From assembly GCA_016783985.1 (NCBI GenBank), contig JADHVM010000006.1, positions 1-22,030 on the forward strand: 22,030 nt of DNA, written 5' to 3'. Shown one piece after another: positions 14,984 through 22,030 of this stretch. The notes under the pieces were generated by a model. It was not told the DNA's origin. It saw nothing but the letters and a program-made list of their open reading frames with translations, and ran no database searches. Numbering within the stretch: position 1 is the first letter of the stretch; every line of letters begins with the position of its first letter. The translations under genes were made by a program, and so were the position numbers. Origin of the DNA: Actinomycetota bacterium. GTDB taxonomy: Bacteria; Actinomycetota; Humimicrobiia; Humimicrobiales; Humimicrobiaceae.

Positions 14984-16689
14984 ACCTTTTTAACTTTTTC
15001 TTTTCTATGTAATCTTCTACAAGATAGCTTAGTCTCGATATGTTCCTCGTAATCTTCTCTAAAGTATTTTATAGTACTAAGTACAGGATTTGGAGCCGTT
15101 TTACCTAACCCGCATAAAGAAGTCTCCTGAATCATTTTACCTAACTCCTCTAATTTCTCAATATCTCCCTCTTCACCTTTGCCTTGAGTTATTCTTTCCA
15201 GTATTTCTAGCATTCTTCTTGTTCCAACCCTGCAAGGTGTACATTGTCCACATGATTCTTCCTGAATAAAATCCATAAAAAATCTTGCAAGATCAACCAT
15301 ACATACATCTTCATCAAGAACTATCATGCCTCCTGAACCCATTATTGCCCCTGCTTCCTTTACCTTCTCGTAATCCAGGGGGGTATTAAGGTATTTTTCA
15401 GGTATACATCCTCCAGATGGTCCGCCCATCTGAACAGCTTTAAATTTTTTATCTCCCTTAATTCCTCCACCAATTTTATATACAATATCCCTTAAAGTTA
15501 TTCCCATAGGTACTTCTACAAGCCCAACATTATTAACTGCTCCAGTCAGGGCAAAAATCTTGGTTCCCTTACTTGTATCTGTACCAACACTATTAAACCA
15601 TTCTGCCCCATTTAAAATTATCTGAGGTATATTAGAGAATGTTTCTACATTATTTATAAGAGTAGGCTCTTTATATAAACCCTCATTTGCAGGAAATGGA
15701 GGTCTTTGTCTTGGCATTCCTCTCTCTCCTTCAATAGAACGCAGAAGTGCAGTTTCTTCACCACAGACAAAAGCACCTGCACCCTGATATATTTCAATAT
15801 CAAAATCAAACCCATTTCCCAGGATATCCTTACCTATCAGACCAAATTTTTTAGCTTGATGTATTGCATTTGTCAAGGTTTTTATAGCCAACGGGTACTC
15901 TGCTCTTACATAGATATACCCTTTACTTGAACCAATAGCCAATCCTGCAATCAATATTCCCTCCAGAACAGAATGAGGATCAGATTCTAGAAGACTCCTA
16001 TCCATAAATGCTCCAGGATCACCTTCGTCGCCATTGCATATTACATATTTTAATCCACTTCTTGAAACCGCATTGTAGCAAGAGTCCCACTTTCTACCTG
16101 TAAGAAATCCTGCTCCACCCCTCCCTCTAATACCTGATTCTATGATAATTTTTATAATCTCATAGGGGTCATTCATCTCTAATGCTTTAAGAAATCCTCT
16201 ATATCCATCTTCCCTTATATAATCCTTTATCTCCAATGGATTAATTTTTCCCTTATTGTGAAGGACTCTTGGTTCTTGATATCTATAAAAATATGAAAGT
16301 TTAGAGTCCTTTACTATTGGTTCTAATTCGTCAACTACTTGCCCTTTAAGAATATGATTAGCAAATATCTTTTTAACTTTATCGCCATCTAAGCTATGAT
16401 ATATAACAGGTTCTTTACCGCTAGCTTCAACAGTTAACATTGGTTCTATACTACAGAAACCAATACATCCAGTCGTTGAAACATCAATCTCCTTACTACT
16501 TACCTTTTTTACCTCATTGCTGACAACTTTTTTTATTTTATCAGCACCAGAAGCTATCCCGCATGTTCCCATATGTACTACAATTCTAAATTTTTTGTCT
16601 TTTAACTTCTTTATATTTTCAGCAATAATTTTCTCTTTCAATTCAATAAGACTGCTTTTTTTCAATTTACTTGTGGATTTAACTGTCAT
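14980..16689 (-). CDS. nuoF: NuoF-type NADH-binding flavoprotein subunit without C-terminal ferredoxin domain
   Basis: 569 residues. Residues about 35-115 form a thioredoxin-like ferredoxin domain (VVHMGTCGIASGADKI; TGCIGFCSIEP) with three cysteines visible (43, 75, 79), where the classic [2Fe-2S] version has four. Then comes the NuoF core: RGRGGAGFLTGRKW (188-201) and GDEGDPGAFMDR (220-231) for FMN/NADH, GAFVCGEETALLRSIEG (305-321), an SLBB-like segment, and the [4Fe-4S] cysteines ESCGQCTPC (480, 483, 486) and Cys526. NADH passes electrons to FMN and iron-sulfur centres. In relatives such as HydB/HndC a two-cluster ferredoxin domain follows; here the chain ends at KLSCRRLHRKEKVKKV. ATG with GGAAGG before it; nuoE is 15 bp upstream. 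Confidence 0.93.
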   Translation of the reverse strand: MTVKSTSKLKKSSLIELKEKIIAENIKKLKDKKFRIVVHMGTCGIASGADKIKKVVSNEVKKVSSKEIDVSTTGCIGFCSIEPMLTVEASGKEPVIYHSLDGDKVKKIFANHILKGQVVDELEPIVKDSKLSYFYRYQEPRVLHNKGKINPLEIKDYIREDGYRGFLKALEMNDPYEIIKIIIESGIRGRGGAGFLTGRKWDSCYNAVSRSGLKYVICNGDEGDPGAFMDRSLLESDPHSVLEGILIAGLAIGSSKGYIYVRAEYPLAIKTLTNAIHQAKKFGLIGKDILGNGFDFDIEIYQGAGAFVCGEETALLRSIEGERGMPRQRPPFPANEGLYKEPTLINNVETFSNIPQIILNGAEWFNSVGTDTSKGTKIFALTGAVNNVGLVEVPMGITLRDIVYKIGGGIKGDKKFKAVQMGGPSGGCIPEKYLNTPLDYEKVKEAGAIMGSGGMIVLDEDVCMVDLARFFMDFIQEESCGQCTPCRVGTRRMLEILERITQGKGEEGDIEKLEELGKMIQETSLCGLGKTAPNPVLSTIKYFREDYEEHIETKLSCRRLHRKEKVKKV

Positions 16690-16704
16690 ACCTAAAACCT
16701 TCCA

Positions 16705-17196
16705 TTATTTATAAGAATAGACAATATCCATTACTTTTACAGGATCAACCTTTTGATAAACTTTATCATTTACTACAATAATAGGAGCAATACCACAGGC
16801 ACCCAGGCACCTATTTGTTTGTAATGAATACATTCTGTCAGGAGTCGTCTCCCCCGGGTTGATTCTAAGCTCTTTCCCTATTCTATCAATAATTCTTTTA
16901 CCACCTTTTACATAACATGCTGTCCCCAGGCAAACTCTTATATTTATCTTGCCCCTGGGAATCATTGTAAAAAAAGAATAAAAAGTAACCACACCATAAA
17001 CATCTTTCTCTGGAATATTTAGTCCTAAAGCAACCCTCTTCTGTGCTTCTATTGGTAAAAACCCTATCTTTTTTTGAATTTCTTGAAGAACTGGTATTAA
17101 AGCTCCTTTTTTGCTTTTTAACTTTTTAATAATCCTATCAATTTTTTGAATTTCTTCCTTTTTCAAATCATATTTTGGCAAGTCTATTACTCTCAT
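16705..17196 (-). CDS. nuoE: NuoE-type [2Fe-2S] subunit
   Basis: 163 residues, normal for NuoE/HydC/HndA. An N-terminal helical part (LIPVLQEIQKKIGFLP, 33-48; VYGVVTFYSFF) leads to a thioredoxin-like domain with the four ligands of a [2Fe-2S] cluster: Cys89 and Cys94 in CLGTACYVKGG, Cys130 and Cys134 in CLGACGIAP. It works together with NuoF as the NADH-oxidising module of complex I-like enzymes and bifurcating hydrogenases or formate dehydrogenases. Start ATG with AAGGAAAG upstream. An extended -10 at 17271-17279 suggests it is the first gene of nuoE-nuoF-tauE. No complex-I membrane subunit or hydrogenase is nearby, so the electron acceptor is unknown. Confidence 0.94.
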   Translation of the reverse strand: MRVIDLPKYDLKKEEIQKIDRIIKKLKSKKGALIPVLQEIQKKIGFLPIEAQKRVALGLNIPEKDVYGVVTFYSFFTMIPRGKINIRVCLGTACYVKGGKRIIDRIGKELRINPGETTPDRMYSLQTNRCLGACGIAPIIVVNDKVYQKVDPVKVMDIVYSYK

Positions 17197-17270
17197 TTTG
17201 AAACTTTCCTTTATTATTTTCTAAGACAAAAAAGCTAATTTTAAACTTATTGAAGATATACTAGCCATTG

Positions 17271-17279
17271 ATTATAACA
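17271..17279 (-). promoter_or_regulatory. Extended -10 promoter element for nuoEF-tauE
   Basis: On the minus strand TGT-TATAAT (17279-17271) fits TGnTATAAT. TTTACA lies 19 bp upstream, too far for a standard -35. The leader to nuoE would be about 70 nt. Confidence 0.45.
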
Positions 17280-17377
17280 AATAATAAATAATAATTGTAA
17301 ATTTTTTTTATTCTCAATATATTATTATTTGCTAAAATTACAATAATTATTATATAAAGAAGTAGGAAAGGATTTTA

Positions 17378-17731
17378 ATGAAAAATAACAATATTTTTAA
17401 CCAGACAGAAATACCTAAAAAAATATTTGATGACAGATGGGTAAAATTTGCATTTGGCCCACAGGGTACTGTAAAATCTAAAAATTTAAATTTAGGAATC
17501 GTCAGTTTTGATGAAAATAAAGTATCTTTAACTCATAAACATGGTGTAGAGGAAGCATTGTTCGTACTTTCTGGTAAAGGAAAAATTAAAATTGGAAAAA
17601 ACATTTTCAGTATAGAAGAAAATGACTTTGTTTATATACCTGAGGATACAAATCATTGTATAATCACAGGACCAAATAGTAAAGTTAGGATCCTATTTAT
17701 ATTTTCAGGTGAAATCATTATAGACAATTAA
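17378..17731 (+). CDS. Small cupin-domain protein
   Basis: 117 residues, a single cupin barrel. Motif 1 is LTHKHGVEEALFVLSGKG with candidate metal ligands His53, His55 and Glu59; motif 2 is DFVYIPEDTNHCI with His93. All four usual ligands are present, so metal binding is likely. Stand-alone cupins of this size include isomerases, dioxygenases and sugar-binding or regulatory proteins, and sequence alone does not tell which. The start is well supported by AGGAAAGG before the ATG. It is divergent from nuoE across about 180 bp that also contains AT-rich inverted arms (around 17277-17335). Its 3' end is duplicated just downstream. Confidence 0.85.
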   Translation: MKNNNIFNQTEIPKKIFDDRWVKFAFGPQGTVKSKNLNLGIVSFDENKVSLTHKHGVEEALFVLSGKGKIKIGKNIFSIEENDFVYIPEDTNHCIITGPNSKVRILFIFSGEIIIDN

Positions 17732-17827
17732 GATCTATAACCTGCAGCATGAAATAATTAATACACACATAGATGAGATTAATATAAGAAAATTATTGTA
17801 GACAATTAAAATTTAAAACCTGCAAAA
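17717..17827. repeat. Duplicated 3' end of the cupin gene
   Basis: A 33-bp unit at 17717-17749 (the last codons of the cupin gene plus 18 bp after its stop) recurs at 17795-17827; I count 27 of 33 identical. The second copy still spells IIVDN then a stop, but its frame is blocked upstream. This is an old short duplication or a repeated 3' motif. Confidence 0.55.
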
Positions 17828-17835
17828 TTAAAAAT

Positions 17836-18783
17836 TTATGGTAAGAAATCCATCGGATTCTTATGTAGTCCATTAACAATAACCTCATAGTGCAAGTGAG
17901 ATCCGGTGCTATATCCTGTACTTCCTACAGTACCAATTACATCACCCTGTTTTACTTCATCACCAACGCTCACATACATTTTACTAAGATGGGCATAAAC
18001 TGTAGTATAATCAAAACCATGATATATTATCACTTTGTTTCCAAACCCTCCGTGCCATCCAGCAAACAATACTACTCCGCTGGCTGTAGTATTAACAGGA
18101 GTACCGGTTCTGTTTGCAATATCTAAACCCTGGTGAATATTAGAACCTCTTCTTGCACCAAATAAAGAAGTTATCATTCCCCAGGTAGGCCACATGGAAG
18201 GAGTGTGCTCCATTAAATAGATATGATCCTCCATATGCTGCTTATCCTGAAAAAGTTTCTCAGATAATTCAGGAGCTTTGCTTAGAAGATCATCCAGTAG
18301 TGCATCAATATCATCAAGACCTTCTTCATAGGCAAAACCATAATAAAACATTTCGTTTGGGTCGTTTTCAATTTCCACATTTGCATTTAAATCAGTATTG
18401 TAAATTACCACTTCTTCTTCATATCCACCCTTACCTGTTATATCTCTAACCATTCTATCTAAATCTTCGACTTCTGCTAAATAACTTTCCAGGATTACGG
18501 TTTTTGCTTTAATTTCCTCTGTCTTCTCCTTAAGATTGGCAAACTCAATTTCTTTGTAATTTATTTTATATTTCATTCTTTCTATCTCAGCAATCTTATT
18601 TTCTAACTGTTGATGAGTTATAATAAGATTAAAAACAAGAAGTGTTGTTGAAGCAAGAATTATTACTAAAAAAACAAAAATAAACCTGAATAAATTAAAT
18701 GATATGCTGAATTTTCTTATTTTTGACTTTTCGTCTGATAATACAAGTATTGTAAAGTGTTTATTTTTTCTATCAAAAATCAT
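17836..18783 (-). CDS. Membrane-anchored M23 family metallopeptidase
   Basis: 315 residues. A basic cytoplasmic start is followed by one transmembrane segment (about 31-56), a coiled coil rich in Glu/Lys (about 57-115), an acidic linker (about 120-180), and an M23 endopeptidase domain (about 200-315). Catalytic and zinc residues are present: HQGLD (His217, Asp221), YAHLS (His265) and SHLHYEV (His296, His298). Such proteins cut peptide cross-links of cell-wall peptidoglycan, often in elongation, division or remodelling. The intact metal site argues for an active enzyme rather than an EnvC-type activator with a lost site. No Shine-Dalgarno is visible. A promoter lies at 18818-18845, giving a leader of about 28 nt. 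Confidence 0.93.
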   Translation of the reverse strand: MIFDRKNKHFTILVLSDEKSKIRKFSISFNLFRFIFVFLVIILASTTLLVFNLIITHQQLENKIAEIERMKYKINYKEIEFANLKEKTEEIKAKTVILESYLAEVEDLDRMVRDITGKGGYEEEVVIYNTDLNANVEIENDPNEMFYYGFAYEEGLDDIDALLDDLLSKAPELSEKLFQDKQHMEDHIYLMEHTPSMWPTWGMITSLFGARRGSNIHQGLDIANRTGTPVNTTASGVVLFAGWHGGFGNKVIIYHGFDYTTVYAHLSKMYVSVGDEVKQGDVIGTVGSTGYSTGSHLHYEVIVNGLHKNPMDFLP

Positions 18784-18817
18784 AAAAACTAAATCATTCT
18801 TTTATACTTTTATAGAT

Positions 18818-18845
18818 ATTATAATTTAAAAAAAATATAAATCAA
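18818..18845 (-). promoter_or_regulatory. Promoter of the M23 peptidase gene
   Basis: On the minus strand TTGATT (18845-18840), a 16-bp spacer and a perfect TATAAT (18823-18818), about 35 bp before the start codon. Confidence 0.6.
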
Positions 18846-18984
18846 ATTTTTAAAAATTATCTACTCCATTTAGCTATTAAATATAAAACTAATTATATTA
18901 TTTCAAGTTAAATATAATCTTATATTAAAAATAATAAAATCTAAAGTAATCAGCAGGAATTAATTTGGCAATTTGATTAAGCAA

Positions 18985-19746
18985 TTAATAAACAAAGGGG
19001 ATAATTGCCTTTCTGTTCTTAGGATATTCGGGAAATTTATTCATATACCATTTATGATTTGAGAGAGCTCTGGGCGCAAGATTTGCAATTGTAAAAAGTG
19101 CAAAAGCAAGTCCTGGCAGTGACCAGGTCATAACAGCCCAACCAATCCATTCTATTATTTCACCAAAATAGTTTGCGCTCGAAATATATCTAAAAAATCC
19201 CCCGTAAGGAATTCTATATCCAGAATCACCCGGTTTCCGTAATTTACGAAGAACAGAGTCTGAATGAATGTTAATAATAAAACCAACCAGAAATAGTGCA
19301 AGACCAATAATAAACCTGGGATCTTTAATCCAATCAGAAGTATACCCTGGTGAAAAATAAAAAAGATATCTTCCATTAAGATATCCATTTATAGAATTGA
19401 ATAGAATCGAAAATAAAACAATCAATATTGGAAATCTTCTACTTCCGCCACGCATTATAATAGGATAAATAAACGTTCTATTAGTATAATGAATCATCCA
19501 CAGAATTAGAAAAATAATTGCTACGATATTTGTCTTTTGACTTCCAGGCAGAAATAAAATAAAAAATACAATAACAGCAGGAAGCTCCATTATAATCCAT
19601 GCAGTTCTTGCATTAATTGTTAACCCCCAGCCTCCGCGAATAAATCGTCCATACGGGGCTGAAATAAAAAAAAGGGAAATAAAAATAATAATTGCAGAAA
19701 CAAATACAATTATCAAAAGTATATTATAAACTAATAATTCATCCAT
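18985..19746 (-). CDS. Steroid 5-alpha-reductase family protein (SRD5A-like)
   Basis: 253 residues, nearly the length of animal SRD5A1/2, with about seven hydrophobic segments. Segments match the eukaryotic family strongly: IHYTNRTFIYPIIMRGG (85-101), NGYLNGRYL (120-128), DPRFIIG (142-148), NIHSDSVLRKLRKPGDSGYRIP (159-180), then GGFFRY and ANYFGEIIEWIGWA (191-204), and EYPKNRKAIIPF at the end. Glu54 (in MELP) and Tyr87 (in HYTNR) line up with human SRD5A2 Glu57 and Tyr91, the substrate-contacting catalytic pair. The family uses NADPH to reduce an enone double bond in the membrane. The native substrate here is unknown: a steroid, polyprenoid or other unsaturated lipid. The start has no clear ribosome-binding site; it follows a DUF3887 lipoprotein gene by 33 bp. 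Confidence 0.9.
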   Translation of the reverse strand: MDELLVYNILLIIVFVSAIIIFISLFFISAPYGRFIRGGWGLTINARTAWIIMELPAVIVFFILFLPGSQKTNIVAIIFLILWMIHYTNRTFIYPIIMRGGSRRFPILIVLFSILFNSINGYLNGRYLFYFSPGYTSDWIKDPRFIIGLALFLVGFIINIHSDSVLRKLRKPGDSGYRIPYGGFFRYISSANYFGEIIEWIGWAVMTWSLPGLAFALFTIANLAPRALSNHKWYMNKFPEYPKNRKAIIPFVY

Positions 19747-19779
19747 ACCATAAATTCAAATCTAAAAAATCAGATATCT

Positions 19780-20229
19780 TTATTCATACCATAATCCAAC
19801 TATCTTCATTTCACCATTTACTTTTCTAAATACAACTTTAACCTTAGTGTCTACTACTCTCTTTGTGGAATCATTGATATACTCTGCCTTATAATAAACA
19901 ATAGTAAATTCATCTTCTCTGGTTACGTTTAAATATTCCTTGGAGTCAGTAACATACTCTCCCAATCCTTCTTTTATTTGGGAACCAAATTCCCCAAAGG
20001 ATTCTTCAGGAATAGCTCCTTTCATCTCATCATCAAAATCTTTAGAAAATTTCCCATAATCCCCATCACTTAACCCAACTAATAAATTTTCTGCCATCGT
20101 GTCAGAATATTTCCTTACCTCATCAATATCTGCAATATCCTTTGTGCAGCCAAAGCTAATAGTGAGAATTAAAATCATGGCAGGTATTAATATTTTAATT
20201 ATTTTTTCCATTAACTTAAAAGACTTCAT
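19780..20229 (-). CDS. DUF3887-type lipoprotein
   Basis: 149 residues. MKSFKLMEKIIKILIPAMIL is a basic and then hydrophobic signal ending in the lipobox ISFGC, so Cys28 would be lipidated and the protein anchored outside the membrane. The mature part has the DUF3887/SnoaL-like layout: helix with ENLLVGLSDGDYGKFSKDFDDEM, then strands TIVYYKAEYINDSTKRVVDTKV and a final VNGEMKIVGLWYE. Function is unknown; such domains often occur with extracellular hydrolases or stand alone. The ribosome-binding site is excellent (GGAGG, 6 bases before ATG). It is the first gene of a pair with the SRD5A-like gene. Confidence 0.78.
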   Translation of the reverse strand: MKSFKLMEKIIKILIPAMILILTISFGCTKDIADIDEVRKYSDTMAENLLVGLSDGDYGKFSKDFDDEMKGAIPEESFGEFGSQIKEGLGEYVTDSKEYLNVTREDEFTIVYYKAEYINDSTKRVVDTKVKVVFRKVNGEMKIVGLWYE

Positions 20230-20430
20230 TGCAAACCTCCAAAACCTTATATTTTTATTTTATAATAGTCATATAATTCAAATGAAAAATATCTTTAATT
20301 TAACAATTCTAGAATAAATTGGGGTTGAACTCATATAATTAGACATATTGTATACTAAAATTAGTTAGGTTAGAATAGCTAATTAGACAGAAGATAAATT
20401 TTTAGTAGAATATCTTAATTACTTTAAATT

Positions 20431-21207
20431 ATGAATAATAATTTCACAAAAAACTCAGCTATTTTAATTAAAATATCAGCTATTATATTTATATTTTTTA
20501 TACTGATTACTTCCGCCATATCATGCATGAGTCTAAAAGACTTAAATTCTTATATAACTTATACAATTAAAGAGAGACTAACAAATACAAAAGATACTAG
20601 TTTAAATGATTTCGAGAAAGGAGAAGAAATAATGCTTCCAAATCCAAAGCTTGAAAGCAAAGTATCACTAGAAGAAGCTTTAAACAATAGAAGATCTGTA
20701 AGAAATTTTTCCTCAAAAGAATTAAGCATAGAAGAGGTTTCCCAGCTTCTATGGGCAGCTCAGGGCATTACAAAAGAAAATACAGGATTTAGAACAGCCC
20801 CATCTGCAGGTGCCCTGTATCCCCTTGAATTATTTATAATTAAAAGTGATGGAGCATTTCACTATATCCCAGATGAACATAAATTAATAAAACTTACCTC
20901 TGAGGATTTAAGATCTAACCTCGCTCAGGGTGCTTCATTCCAGGATTTTATTGCTGATGCTTCTATAAATATTATTATAACTGCTATCTATGAAAGAACT
21001 ACAACCAAATATGGAGATAGAGGTACAAGATATGTTCATATGGAAGCTGGACACTGCTGCCAGAATATTTTGCTACAGGCTCAGGCACTCAGTCTGGGGG
21101 CAGTTCCAATAGGTGCTTTTGATGACAGTTACATACAGAAATTATTAAATTTACCTGAGGATTATGTTCCATTATATATTGTCCCAGTAGGACATAAAGC
21201 AGAATAG
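20431..21207 (+). CDS. SagB-type nitroreductase-fold oxidoreductase with N-terminal anchor
   Basis: 258 residues. Residues 10-32 are hydrophobic and end in AISC, a lipobox-like site (Cys32), followed by a polar linker. From about 80 the nitroreductase domain shows RRSVRNF (87-93), LLWAAQGI (106-113), APSAGALYPLE (123-133), YERT, EAGHCCQNILLQA (205-217), GAVPIGAFDD (223-232) and VPVGH. The SAGALYPLE pattern is typical of the SagB/ThcOx branch, FMN enzymes that oxidise azolines in peptide natural products; stand-alone members of unknown function are common. The ATG at 20431 has no ribosome-binding site, whereas Met68 (20632) is preceded by AAAGGAG with 8-base spacing, so a cytosolic 191-residue form may also be made. 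No cyclodehydratase or precursor peptide is nearby. Confidence 0.85.
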   Translation: MNNNFTKNSAILIKISAIIFIFFILITSAISCMSLKDLNSYITYTIKERLTNTKDTSLNDFEKGEEIMLPNPKLESKVSLEEALNNRRSVRNFSSKELSIEEVSQLLWAAQGITKENTGFRTAPSAGALYPLELFIIKSDGAFHYIPDEHKLIKLTSEDLRSNLAQGASFQDFIADASINIIITAIYERTTTKYGDRGTRYVHMEAGHCCQNILLQAQALSLGAVPIGAFDDSYIQKLLNLPEDYVPLYIVPVGHKAE

Positions 21208-21272
21208 CTGTTTGTCTGTGTTAAGCCCTTAAAATAACTAGCCTTGCAATAACAATCCTTTAAAATATTAAT

Positions 21273-22030
21273 TTAATCAAGCTGTAGTGAATCTATAATA
21301 CCATAATATATAGGCTTCCCTATATTATAGTAATCAGATCTTACTGTAGTAAATAATACATAAAGCCTATCATTATTTTCAAAGAATGCTGTCGCTGTAG
21401 CCCATTCATTATTGTCAGGGTCATTATATACATACACAAAATCACGGTATGGTATGCCATTATTTGATACCAATTCCTCTTCCATTATATCAATCAACTC
21501 CCAGTTATTGTCAACTGCTATTCCAGCATTCATTTCATCAACAAACTCTGGTAATTGATCTTTTGGAAGATAATCATCAGTAGAGCTGACCATGAAAAGA
21601 AAAACTACAAGTAAATCTTCAGATGGTGCAATCAGATTTACTTCAAGACCATCAGCATCATCTATCTCTGTATATGTCCAATTATCTGGCACTGCAAATA
21701 ATACACCATATTTATCATTAGAATATGTATTTGTAACCTTAAAATCATATGTATCATATAAATTATCATTTAAATATATTTCTACATTGTAGGCACCTGG
21801 CAGTAAATATCCATCTTCTCCTTCAAAAGTAAAATCAGCCCACATGGGTTCATACAAATCCTCGTCCATATCAGCTACAGTTTCTACTATCAAATTACCA
21901 TTGTTATCATACCATTTTGCTTTAAGACTATTTCCTAAAATAAAATAATTAATTCTAATACAAGCATATATAATTTCTGTAGGGCTAAATTGTTGCGTTT
22001 TATTTATAGGAGCAAAATCTTCACCCACCT
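21273..22030 (-). CDS. Extracellular beta-rich protein with PsbP-like C-terminal domain, N-terminus outside the window
   Basis: About 252 codons are visible, and the frame is open to the window edge; the GTG near 22028 is not supported as a start. The first visible part (FAPINKTQQFSPTEIIYACI, then KAKWYDNNGNLIVET, LLPGAYNVEIYLND and YDFKVT) looks like a beta-sandwich domain that modifies or binds ligands outside the cell. The second part (YGVLFAVPDNWTYTEIDDAD, then LIAPSED, and later YVLFTTVRSDYY) resembles the PsbP/Mog1-like fold seen in bacterial lipoproteins. Strongly acidic, no cysteine-based active site seen. Function unknown; a signal peptide or lipobox is expected upstream of the window. 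Confidence 0.6.
   Translation of the reverse strand, partial: VGEDFAPINKTQQFSPTEIIYACIRINYFILGNSLKAKWYDNNGNLIVETVADMDEDLYEPMWADFTFEGEDGYLLPGAYNVEIYLNDNLYDTYDFKVTNTYSNDKYGVLFAVPDNWTYTEIDDADGLEVNLIAPSEDLLVVFLFMVSSTDDYLPKDQLPEFVDEMNAGIAVDNNWELIDIMEEELVSNNGIPYRDFVYVYNDPDNNEWATATAFFENNDRLYVLFTTVRSDYYNIGKPIYYGIIDSLQLD

Noticed and set aside
17277..17335. Operator-like inverted arms CAAATAATAA / TTATTATTTG between nuoE and the cupin gene
   Set aside because: AT-only arms with a long gap are expected by chance in such sequence; not strong enough to annotate as an operator.
20325..20389. Promoter and 10-bp direct repeat (TAATTAGACA) upstream of the SagB-type gene
   Set aside because: TTGAAC and TATACT are 20 bp apart, too far for a standard promoter, and the two 10-mers alone are weak evidence for a regulator site.

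Overview
The window is a stretch of bacterial chromosome that is strongly AT-rich, uses the standard bacterial code (ATG, GTG and TTG starts) and has Shine-Dalgarno sites and sigma70-type promoters. Housekeeping genes (gyrB-gyrA, recF, dciA, a tRNA-Ile) sit beside an NADH-dehydrogenase/hydrogenase-type flavin module (NuoE/NuoF) with no oxygen-respiration genes in view, which suggests an anaerobe. The gyrB-gyrA-DUF3566-tRNA-Ile order recalls Actinobacteria, but the base composition does not. My best guess, by inference only, is an uncultured AT-rich lineage such as Atribacterota.

Layout. 1-310: 5' part of a myo-inositol-1-phosphate synthase gene (minus). 311-1000: AT-rich spacer. 1001-2410: a PRPP-binding phosphoribosyltransferase and a Sir2 deacylase (plus, operon). 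2411-3809: a decayed-looking zone with a truncated Clp1/Grc3-type P-loop protein, a truncated DUF429 protein of higher GC, and a diverged direct repeat. 3810-4747: an exported TPR protein (minus) with a consensus promoter, a leader that can fold into alternative structures ending in an intrinsic terminator, and an apparent ATA start codon. 4935-5011: tRNA-Ile(GAT) with its own promoter and terminator. 5172-12668: a minus-strand block reading FmdB-like zinc ribbon, recF, dciA, gyrB, gyrA, a DUF4870 membrane protein and a DUF3566-like membrane protein; gyrB is preceded by a long leader hairpin.

12888-14210 (plus) holds a fumarylacetoacetate-hydrolase-family enzyme and a LysE-type exporter. 14207-17196 (minus) is nuoE-nuoF-TauE; NuoF lacks the C-terminal ferredoxin domain of hydrogenase-linked relatives, and no hydrogenase subunit is present. 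17378-17731 is a small cupin. 17836-18783 (minus) is a membrane-anchored M23 cell-wall peptidase. 18985-20229 (minus) pairs a DUF3887 lipoprotein with a full-length homologue of steroid 5-alpha-reductase. 20431-21207 (plus) is a SagB-type nitroreductase that appears able to start at two places, one giving an exported form and the other a cytosolic form. 21273-22030 (minus) is the C-terminal part of an extracellular beta-rich protein.

I found no CRISPR array, intact insertion sequence, rRNA or DnaA-box cluster. The most interesting items are the steroid-5-alpha-reductase homologue, the TPR leader with its odd start codon, the dual-start SagB protein, the Lys at the GyrA quinolone position and the gyrBA leader hairpin.
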